64,000 nt of DNA from Tricholoma matsutake. Lineage: Eukaryota > Basidiomycota > Agaricomycetes > Agaricales > Tricholomataceae. Under the pieces are notes generated by a model. The model had not been told where the DNA came from. It was given only the letters and a program-made list of their open reading frames with translations, and did not search any database. Both the position numbers and the translations under genes were made by a program. The stretch lies in NCBI GenBank assembly GCA_026075535.2, contig AP026542.1, forward strand, positions 11,842,001 to 11,906,000, given 5' to 3'. Shown here one piece after another: positions 43,875 to 53,047 of this stretch (position 1 is its first letter; each line of letters opens with the position of its first letter).

Positions 43875-44839
43875 CTAGGGAATCTCATGGGTTTGTAAAC
43901 CTATGTGGGTAGATGCCACGGGTGCATATGAGTATGGGTATGGGTTGGGGTTTAGTAACCCTTGCCCAACCCACACCCGTGATATGGGCACAGTGGGTTG
44001 TTCATCCTCTCATTGTTGTCATTGTCGTCCCCTCATTGTCATTGTCATCATCCTCCCCTCTCCACGTCATTGTCATTGTTGAGTACCTGTGATCCACCCT
44101 GCAAGCAGGGGCTTGCAGCAGTGTGGGGCAAGTGCTGTGTCAGCTTCATTGTCCTGTCATTGTCAGTGTGGTCAGCAGTTCTAGTTAGTAGTCAAAAAGG
44201 TTTGTTAGTAACAAAAAATGAAATAGAAGGAAAAAAACTTACCAACAGTACAGGAGACATCATTTGACATCTCTTGGGCCTTTTTTGTTTGCCTTGCCTC
44301 CTCCTCATTGTCTCCCCCTCCTCTCCCATTGTTCTGTCCTTGTTCTGTTTTCATTTGGTTTGGTGGTGGTGTTGCTGTTCTCTTGCCCTTTTGTAGTTGG
44401 ACCCATTCCCAGCCCATGAGCAATTGCTTGTGGCGGTGGTTGGGGGTGCTTTTGTAGTCCCATAAGTGGCCACCACCATTGTCCTGATGTCATTTTGTTG
44501 TTATACATCAAAACCTATAAGACACAAAAAATATAAGTTAGTTGAAAAATAAATAGCAAAGAATATATAAAAAGAAACTTACCAGGGGCTCAAATGATGA
44601 TAATGCTGTTTGGGCCTGTTTCTGCAGTTGGTTCTATGGGTAGGATGAAGGGAGGAGGGTGGCGGCATCATCAAGAGTGGTGGTTGATGTGGTGAGCATA
44701 CAAATATGTGTAAACATATAAATGATCAATGATCAATGATGTCAGTTGCTTTTAATGGGAACCCGTGTTTCGATGCTGTACAGGCTTTGATACACATGGG
44801 TTGCCCTGAAAAACCCCAGGTGACATTCCCTAAACACTA
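43875..44839. mobile_element. hAT-like element carrying the palindrome module, ~965 bp
   Basis: The right end, read inward, is TAGTGTTTAGGGAATGTCAC. The left end is CTAGGGAATCTCATGG, apparently with a small deletion. Flanks GTTTCAGG (43867-43874) and GTTTCAGC (44840-44847) form an 8-bp duplication with one difference. Next to both ends are GGGTATGGG/CACATGGGTTGCCC words. The interior has GATCCACCCT plus GCAAGCAGGGGCTTGC (about 44091-44116) and GAGCAATTGCTT (44418), with GGGCC-flanked segments resembling the 150-bp units at 14-16 kb. Confidence 0.6.
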
Positions 44840-44944
44840 GTTTCAGCTTTCAGCCAAGTTTCAGCAACTCACAGCTGTATATGAAAAATGTAGTGCATCA
44901 GTGAATTAGACATACATACCTTCACCTATAGACCTGAGTGCATT

Positions 44945-45245
44945 GAGTATGTGGAGTTACCTGCTAGCTTATAGCATGATAAAATGGTGTGAGGATGATG
45001 ACAATGTTGTCAATGGGGTTGCTGTCCCTGGTGCTATCTGATCTGAACCTTGGGGATACAGAAAACACAGAGGGGGATATCAATGAGGAGGATGAGGATG
45101 AGGAGGTTAATATGGATGATGAAAACAGTGATGTCAATAGGGACTTGGGGTGGGACTGGAAACATAAGATGGAGGCAATCATTGACTTGGCTGGACATGT
45201 GTTGCCTACCCAGCATGGCTCCCCTGCCAGAACAGGCAGCTAGCT
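44945..45245 (+). other. Acidic open segment, unknown
   Basis: A plus-strand frame at 44989-45243 contains DTENTEGDINEEDEDEEVN and WDWKHKMEAIIDLAGHVLP. It looks coding but has no recognisable family and no obvious continuation. Confidence 0.3.
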
Positions 45246-45329
45246 ACCTCAACTAACTTGCATTAACATTATCTCATGACAACCATTGCATATAGACTTA
45301 GGACTAGTGTAACATGATGTTGAGAAGGC

Positions 45330-45494
45330 ACATGATAACTTAGAATATACTCTACCAAGCATCCTGGTCCCTTACCATGACAAACTAGCACTCAATGATG
45401 CCTATTGGTGTTGCTTTCACGATGGTCAAAACAAAATTCCAGCCTCCAGTAGGAGCCCCCCCTAGGTCTGGTTCAGGATTCATGTCCCTTGATA
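45330..45494. repeat. Partial copy of the 34365-35778 hAT-like family (right end)
   Basis: ACCATGACAAACTAGCACTC, ATGGTCAAAACAAAATTCCAG, GGAGCCCCCCCTAGGTCTGG and TTCAGGATTC match 35650-35760 in order. The left end was not found. Confidence 0.65.
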
Positions 45495-45800
45495 TGTACC
45501 TGAAAGTTTAGAGATTGTCAGATAACCAACCATGAGCATCAACTGGAATCTACTGCCAGTGTTTATCCATGAAGGTGTTGTAGATTTTCCCTTTTTGAAC
45601 AACACTGAAGCACAAAAATTCATGGATCTTCTCCAACCTTTCCTTGACAATCTGATTGATTGCCTCATTTCTCCAACATTGTGCTTTCCTATGAAAGGGC
45701 AAACATAATCTTAGATTCAGTGGTATGGAATTATGGTCTGCACCCTCTGATGTACAGTATTATGGAACTGATGAATAGCTTTGTACTTTCCATAGTACTG
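45495..45800. other. Unresolved coding-like stretch
   Basis: The minus strand reads ERLEKIHEFLCFSVVQKGKI followed by YNTFMDKHWQ, which has protein-like composition but no recognised family. Confidence 0.25.
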
Positions 45801-45887
45801 GCATACTTAGATAAGCACACCTTTCTATTTTTGGAATCTTCCTTCTCCTCCAAAACAAAATCCATTAGCTCATCCATCTCATAATCT

Positions 45888-46445
45888 TTGTCCTCAACAT
45901 TCTGCGATTGGTGGGAGCAGTTCAACTTTGTGATGCCACATGTGTCCTGGTGGAGAAAGGGCAAGGCATCAAAGGAACTGGAGTATCTGAGGCTCTGGGG
46001 TGGGTCCCTTCTTAGGTCAGCATTCATAGTTATCTCCTCTGTCACTCATGTCCACATGCAGTGGCCAGACAAACAACTCATCCCAGGCTTTTGGAAGATG
46101 TTCAAAGAATACATGGCTCAGGTCCAGCAGCTCTCTTATGACTTCAGCTTGCTCTTAGTAGTGGAAGCATTCGGTTTGCCCTTGGATGCTCTAAGAAAAT
46201 TCTATGGATCTGAACATGCAGCACTGTGGCAAGATTGTGCAATACCCCATGACACCATCATAGGTGAGGGCAATGAGGAACAAGGTGTAGGTCTGCATTA
46301 TGATGCAGAATTACCTTTGTAAGTTCTGTGTTTCTCTCATGGTTATAGGCTCATGAATGCTGATAATGAATGCTGATAATATTTGTACAGCTCCTACAAG
46401 CATCTCCTCATAGGGGCCTCCAAGTACAGAACCTTTCCATCCTGT
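45888..46445 (+). pseudogene. 2-oxoglutarate/Fe(II) oxygenase (isopenicillin N synthase-like), decayed
   Basis: Fragment of a non-haem iron oxygenase of the isopenicillin-N-synthase-like group; the substrate cannot be told. Recognisable order: LEYLRLWGG, WPDKQLIPGFWKMFKEYMAQ, VQQLSYDFSLLLVVEAFGLP, LDALRKFYGSE, then in a shifted frame KIVQYPM, then EEQGVGLHYDAELPL with the HxD iron ligands (about 46295-46303). After an intron-like gap QASPHRGLQVQNLS follows at about 46395-46436. The distal iron histidine and the RxS oxoglutarate motif are not found, so it is truncated as well as frameshifted. Confidence 0.65.
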
Positions 46446-46904
46446 TCACCCATCTAGATTCATAGACTGGATGTAATACTGCCTAAACAAAAGAGCTAGC
46501 CATGAGACCTAAAAAGTTTCTGTGCCACCTTCTGAAAGGCAGACTTTACAAATTAGAGCAGGTTGGCTTAAAAGTGGCAAATTGAAGGTTAAGCGTAGGT
46601 GCTGGTGGATTGGGCGAAGACAGTGGTGATTCCATATGGCATTAACCAGGGAAGACTGATGGGTATCAGAATAATGTGAAGATCAAAGATGGCTCAAGAA
46701 ATATGCAGGGCTGGCTGAGGATTGATGCAAGTATTTATGCAATGCCCTGTAAGGTTCAGCTGGATGAATTTTGGAGTAGCTCAATACATCCTGGGACCCC
46801 TCCTTCCAGCTAATGAAAAATTTGGGCAACAAAAAGAGCTTAGATGCCACTAAACAATGCAATCCATCACACCACGAGTAGTAATGTCACACGTAACTCA
46901 GTCT
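46446..46904. other. Spacer, nothing recognised
   Basis: Left flank of the Ngaro-type element; no gene or repeat end found. Confidence 0.4.
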
Positions 46905-47074
46905 TAGCCCAAGCTGCCAGTGAGTGGAAGAACAGAGTGATCTGGCAGCAGCATCCCACTGAGCAAAGTAGCTAAACAGTAGTCACATGCTGGTTCATTC
47001 CTTTCATTTACACCTACCTACATTCAGACTCAAATTCTTTCTAATCCTAGAATCTCTTGCTCCTTCATTTTTGT
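46905..47074 (+). repeat. Ngaro split direct repeat A1
   Basis: Begins TAGCCCAAGCTGCCAGTGAG and ends CTCCTTCATTTTTGT. It repeats at 56549-56726 with a few substitutions and an 8-bp length difference around CACCTACCT. Confidence 0.85.
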
Positions 47075-47941
47075 TTCTTTTCAAAACTTTGTCCATAATG
47101 GCTCAGAGTGGAGCTCATTTGGGGCTTCACCTCCCAGGTTCATCCTCTTCTACCAGGGAGCCACCAGCAGGCCAGACTCCCCCATTTCCATCTTCGACGC
47201 AGCAACCCTCAGCAGCTAGACCCACCACACCTGTGGCAGGGCTGCCTCCCCACACAACTCCAACACAGACCCAAGCAACCCCCCAAACTCATCCAGGTTC
47301 TGCTACAGCAACACCAGCGGATAGGGAGTTGTTTTGTTGCCAGCAAGACAAGATAACACATTTATGGGAACAAGTCGCATGGCTAGCAAGCAATCAACCC
47401 CTGGCTGCACAACCAACCCAGCTGAGAACCCAGGCAGCCCCTGCTGGCAACGATAACAAACCAGCAGGCCCAGATGCTCCAGCATGGCAACAGGATCCCC
47501 AGCGAACACTCTTTATGGATGATGCTGCAGCTGAACACATTCGGGCCCAGCTAGTAGCCAAAACAGCTGAGGAAACCGCATTGAAGAAGACCTCGCTCCC
47601 TGACATAATCCCCAGATTCAAATCAAGCCCCCTTAGTTTGGGTGAGTACACCCTTTCCTCTTCCACTGCCACTCATTGCATGGGTCCCCTACGTGAAGTC
47701 ACTGCTACATTGTATTGCTGTGCTGAAGGCCCACTTTGTACTGATCAGGCTGGAGGTGTGCATTACATTGAGGGCTGGAGGCCCATGTCTATATTGAGAA
47801 GGCTAGAGGCCCACGTGGTATCATTTAAGCTGAAGGCCTGCATTGTGTGATGGTACTAAAGCCTTGCTTCCCACCCCTCCCTCTCGGCTCTGCTGCACTG
47901 TTTCTGTTTATTGGGGCTGAAGGCTCTCAACTAGTACCAAG

Positions 47942-48922
47942 TAGTGAACTCCAGGGGTAACCCTTGGGTATATTTTCACATACCCATACCCATACCCATG
48001 AACATGGGTACAGTGTTACCACGGTGTTACAGGTATTACTACGATGTTACAAGTATTACTACATGTTACATCATATACCCAAACCCCCCACAAAGCTGAG
48101 GGTTTGGGGGATGGGACACTCATATACTACTACTCTACTACTCTTCAGGACTTCAGAACAACTGTAAAGTAGATTGGAACCTAACAAATGACAGAGTACT
48201 TACCCAAATATGAGCCCTCTCACCATTCCAACCAAGATGTTGGCATCAAACAATAACCAGCAACTGCAACCCTCTTGTCCCTTTGGAACATTGAAACAAC
48301 TGTATATTAGATTATAATTAAGCCTAAGATCACAAAAAATGATGGAGAACTCACCTAGATATGAGACCCTCTCCTGCTACCCCCCTTCTAACAAAGATGT
48401 TGGCATCAAAAAAGAATGAACAACTGCAACTCTCTCGTCTCTTCACAACATTAAAGCAACTGTATATTTCATTGTAATTAAGCCTAAGATTGCAACAAAT
48501 GATGGAGAACTCACCTAGATATGAGACCTTCTCTTGCTACCCCCCTTCTAACAAAGATGTTGGCATTGAAAAAGAATGAGCAACTGCAACCCTCTCATCT
48601 CTTCACAACATTGAAGCAGCTGTATATTGCATTTAATTAAGCCTAAGATCGCAACAAATGATAGAGAACTCACCTAGATATGAGACCTTCTCTTGCTACC
48701 TCCCTTCCAACAAAGATGTTGGCATTGGACAAGAATGAGCAAATGCGACCCTCTAGTCTCTTTGGAGCATTAAAACAGCTGTAAATGAGATTAGTAAAAC
48801 CCGTATACCCACATGTATGGGTATGGTGTTTCATGGGTATGATAATCCCAAACCTGTACCCATACCCATGCATACCCATGACCAGATACTCATGGTGTTA
48901 CCTGTACCCATGACACTCCTTA
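47942..48922. mobile_element. hAT-like element in the gag intron, with a 158-bp internal array
   Basis: Ends TAGTGAACTCCAGGGGTAAC (left) and TAAGGAGTGTCATGGGTACA (right, read inward), both fitting YARNG. Flanks GTACCAAG (47934-47941) and GTACTGAG (48923-48930) match at 6 of 8 positions. Near both ends runs of CCCATACCCATACCCATG appear. Non-coding. Confidence 0.65.
48190..48800. repeat. Tandem array, four ~155-160-bp units
   Basis: Each unit has GAACTCACCTAGATATGAGA, ACAAAGATGTTGGCAT, GAGCAACTGCAACCCTCTC, AACTGTATATT and AATTAAGCCTAAGATCRCAA. The first unit is the most diverged. Lies inside the element 47942-48922. Confidence 0.88.
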
Positions 48923-51229
48923 GTACTGAGCAGATCCTGCCCTTTGCTAGGCATGCACCCTGAATCTCAATGGCAGAAGTCTTGTGGTAGTGGCTTTGTA
49001 CACCTGTTTCATTTTTTGTTTCTGGCCTCTTACCTCCCATTTGTGTCTTGTGCCTTGGCATCTGACAGTCCCTGATTTAGCTATTCCTCCAAAGGTTGAG
49101 GAGGCTTTCCACTCTTTCAAATATGTCCCTTACTTGGCACTGACTCACTCAGCCTGTATGCATTCTGCTGAAGGTGAAGAGGATTTTATAATCAATAGTC
49201 AAGGAGGTCTTTCAGCCAAACCACTTGATAGAAAGGACAAGAAATCTATCTCAATTGTTGACTGGCTTAGCGCAGCTTCAACAGCAGAGGAATGGACTCA
49301 TTTCTACCATGGCAAGAGCCAGGCTAAAGCACTGGTGGCTCATCATAAGTTTGTGCCAGAATTAGCTAGATTGCATGGTTGGCAAGTTGCTGTGGAGTAT
49401 GATGTCCTCCAGTGCTTCCTGTTGGCGCAGAATCCCACACATGATCTAGGCACCTTAGATACAAATGCAGTTTTGCTGGTGGTATCATGTCTGATGACAC
49501 AACAGTTCAATAAGAGTTTCCCTACATTGCACTTGCCAATGTCCTTTCCAAAGTGTCCTGTCCCGGGGGATTCCACCACTTCTCAGTCCCCACATAAGAA
49601 GTCTTGTGAGTCCCATCATTGCTTTCATTGTGGGTACCAAGGCCACCTCCCAGCCAACTGCAAGGTGGAATCAACATCAGCAGGGCATGCAGCATACCCA
49701 CTGGCCAGGGGAGAAGCCAAGAGCAAGCATGCTCTGCTCGGTCCAGACAACAAAATTTTCTGCTTTGCCTGGGCAAAGGACTCCTTCTGCCCTTTTGGAG
49801 GTGCATGCACCAACCACCATGGATGCAGTATCTGTGGAGGACCCTCCCATGGAGCTAATACCTGTTGATTGCAGGCCTGACCCTCACAGCATTGTCACCC
49901 CTCTTGATCCAATCAGAACTAGGAACCTTCTTTGTAAATACAATCTTTTGTCAGACTGGGAACATATTCTACTAGGTATCTCTAAAGGCTTCGATGTGGG
50001 TATCCACTCCCCACTGGAGCACACCCTAATTTTTTGAAAATCATGCCTCCTCACTAATCGATCCAAACTTTACCAGTGACTACATAGCTGGGGAAGTAGC
50101 TGCAGGCCGTTATTCCCAGGGCTTTCTCCCCAACAATGTGGAACACCTTATTGGTCCCTTTCACACCTCCCCAATTGGCCTGGTACCCAAACCAAGCTCT
50201 GACAAGTTCAGAATGATCCAAGATCTTTCTTTTCCCCGGAACAACCCTCAGACCCCCTCTGTGAACTTCAACATCAACCCCGACGACTTCCCAACTGTAT
50301 GGATAATGTTGGACAGCACAGTGGAGCTGATCCTATTATTACCAGATGGTTGTGTGGCAGCAACATTTGACATCTTGGCAGCCTATCAGACAACCCCAGT
50401 GAGGCTAGATCGGCAGAACTCACTGTGCAAAGGGCCTCATCTACATTGATCAAGCAGTTATGTCTGGTCTGAGCTCCAGCACTGGTGTGTTTGGAGCAGA
50501 TGCAGATATGCTAGTGGCCATTTACCAAGCTGCTGATTTTGGCCCACTCAGAAAATGGGTAGACAATAGTGTTTAAAGGTCCAGTCTGTAGGACCAAAAA
50601 AAAGACTGAAACTGAACTGAACTGCACTGGGTGCAGGGCACAATACCCCTGATGGGGTATTATGTAAGTATCTTGGAAGTATTCCTAATACTGTCAAGAT
50701 ACTAGCCCAGAAGTTTGTTGCAAGTATGCTGATTGTTGATTACCATATCTCCACATTAGTAACTTGTACATATTGTAACTGTATTTCTGAATGTCTTGGC
50801 TGAGAAATGATACAATATTTCCTCCCTACTATCACAATAATATTAAGAGACTTATAATGGAGTATTGAAGTTATAGATCAAAATATTTTTCAAGTACTGA
50901 GAAGGCAGTAACTTGGTGGTATTGAGGTAATTTATTCAGTACTACCAAGATACTATCTACAATACTATCAAGATGATATCACAATACTTTGCTTGGGATA
51001 TGTTAGCAATATGATGGAAAAGATCTAGAAAACCTCTGTGTCAGTATGCTTGAAATATCATGGAAGTACACAAACAAACAGAGTAGTCATGCACCCCATA
51101 CCTTCACCATACTAATGCCAGGGAATATTGGAAGTATTGAAGTGTTGTTTATTCAATACTGTCAAACTACTCTATGGGAAGTATATAAGAAGAAATTTGA
51201 TAAATTGGGAAAGTAGATGTCTGCACATG

Positions 51230-51909
51230 CAGGTCTGCTGTTGCAAGTATCTACTTCCATGTCTGAGTACCTACATGTCCACTGGCAGGTATCTATCTAC
51301 TCAGGTACTCACTTGCACATCCAAGTTGTATGTCCAAGTGCTTACTCAAGTACTTACTGGCACCTATTTGAGTACTGACTAGTACTTGCCAGTGCATATC
51401 CAAGTACTTACTCTAGTATCTACTGGAACCTATTCAAGTTTGAGTACTTACTTGTATATCCAAGTACCTACTTGAATGTCCAGGTATCTACTCAGGCACT
51501 TACATTCATCCAAGTTGTATGTCCAAGTACTTACTCAAGTACCTAGTTGCACCTATTTGAGTACTTACTTCCATATCCAAATACCTACTTTATATCTACC
51601 TGCATGTTCAGGTATCTACTCAAGTACTCACTTGCACATCCAAGTACTTACTCAAGTACCTACTGTTACCATATCCAAGTACTTACTCAAGTACCTGCTG
51701 GTACCTATTTGAGTACTTATTTGTATATCCAAGTACCTACCAGTGGTTATTTGAGTATTTACTTGTATGTCCAAGGAGTGCCTACTAGTATCTATTTGAG
51801 TACTTACTTGCATATCCAAGTACCTACTTGATATCTACTTGTGTGTCCAGGTATGTACTCAAGTACCACTTGCACATCCAAGTTGTACATCCAAGTACTT
51901 ACTTTACCA
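51230..51909. repeat. AAGTAC/TACTTA minisatellite
   Basis: Irregular repetition of TATCCAAGTACCTACT, TACTCAAGTACTTACT and CACTTGCACATCCAAGT over about 680 bp, with no fixed unit length. The words resemble those in the flanking inverted arms (AAGTACT, AAGTATCTTG). Confidence 0.8.
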
Positions 51910-53047
51910 TATGAGGAAGTGGCGGTCGAAGTGGCAATATCGCGGGATATGATTTAACGTGTGTGAGGAAAGTTGTCGCTAAGGGAATTAAGGAGTGTGA
52001 TACAACATAGGAGATTGGCTTTGATGTCTCCCATGGCAAAAGCTCATTCTATAAGATTGCAAATCTTCTCTGCCGTTTCAGGGAGTGGAACGTCCTTCAT
52101 GCACTGAATAGAAAGCACCTGCTGGAGTAGCTGAACCTGACAAACAGGTCCTTCTTTCTGATGATGGTCCTTGAGTGTCGTCCAATTGACATCAGGACCC
52201 TTCTTGATGTCGATAAAAAAGCGCTCAGAAGGAGAGATGCTGGAGGCTAAAAAAGCATATGCAAGGCGCGAATTAGCCTTCCAGTTGGTGAGAGCCCATG
52301 GTTCTGTAGATGTAGGTTCAGTAATGTCACCAGTAACATACTCATAAAGACCGTTCAAGGATAGGGCAATAGTGATTTCCTCGCACCACTCTTTGTAGTT
52401 GGATTTGAGCTTGTCAAGTTTCTCCCCGGAGTATTGAACGGATAATTTGATGAGGGAAATGGACAGCAGGCTGGTTTCAGCAGTCATAGTGGAAATGGTC
52501 AAGAAGAGGATAAAAGGGTAGTGGCAAATGGAAAGCATTTGAAAGACAAAGGGGAGGGAATAATGTGTTGGGAAACCCGATTCCGTTAAATTTGTGATCT
52601 GAGATCTAGTGATTGGGCAGATCGATCAAAAATGACATATGCAAGTGTCGAGTGGCTAGGAGAATTTCTACCATTGTCTAGGTGCGACGAGAGTGGCCCA
52701 TAACCTGTAGAAAATCAATCCTAGTATAAACAAGATCAAACTCAGTCTCTGTATAAGTGACTGTATTCGTGTATACTGTACCTAGTGTAAACAAGATCAA
52801 ACTATTGGTACAGTAAGTAAAGACTCGCATCTAAGTATGATGGTGCTCACCTCAGTCTCTGTGTAAGTGACTGAGGTGGTTGGGTAACTGTATACTGTAT
52901 ATATAAGTGTCATGGAATAAAGAAAGGACGAGGTATAAAGGGATCAGCGGCATGCAAACAAACATGCGCCTCAAAGGGATGTTCCAAATATAGCACATGC
53001 ATCAAACACACGCATCAAAGTGTGCACTCACGGTGTGATTCTCAACA
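51910..53047 (-). mobile_element. Copia 3, 5' part only (LTR, primer site, Gag)
   Basis: Minus orientation. LTR 53047-52706 (342 bp, TGTTGAGAATCACACCG...TTTTCTACA). Primer site GGTTATGGGCC at 52705-52695. Gag reading on the minus strand from about 52538: EKLDKLKSNYKEWCEEITIA, LNGLYEYVTGDITEP, WKANSRLAYAFLASSIS, VLSIQCMKDVPLPETAEKIC, open to about 52044. Everything after Gag and the 3' LTR is lost. It sits at the inner end of the right arm of the long-inverted-repeat element. The LTR is the same family as the one at 62290-62618. Confidence 0.85.

Larger units (their letters stand above)
47098..49868 (+). pseudogene. Ngaro element gag-like ORF, with intron
   Basis: Starts at the ATG 47098 (MAQSGAHLGLHLPG), 24 bp after repeat A1. 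Exon 1 is Pro/Thr/Ala-rich and ends RFKSSPLSL at 47641 with a GTGAGT donor. Exon 2 begins at 49069 (VPDLAIPPKVEEAFHSFKYV, then SIVDWLSAASTAEEWTHFYH and VEYDVLQCFLLAQN). It contains the zinc knuckle CFHCGYQGHLPANC (about 49620-49660) and a second Cys/His cluster (FCFAWAKDSFCPFGGACTNH, then CSICGGPSHGANTC), stopping at 49868. The reading is intact apart from the intron, which was enlarged by a hAT-like insertion. Structural protein for the retroelement particle; the Cys/His clusters presumably bind nucleic acid. Confidence 0.75.

Noticed and set aside
48190..48800. CRISPR-like or coding repeat array
   Set aside because: Four diverging ~158-bp tandem units without spacers and full of stops, inside a hAT-like element.
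50138..50449. Independent short gene with an RT-like sequence
   Set aside because: It is one frame-shifted piece of the Ngaro RT, continuous with sequence on both sides.
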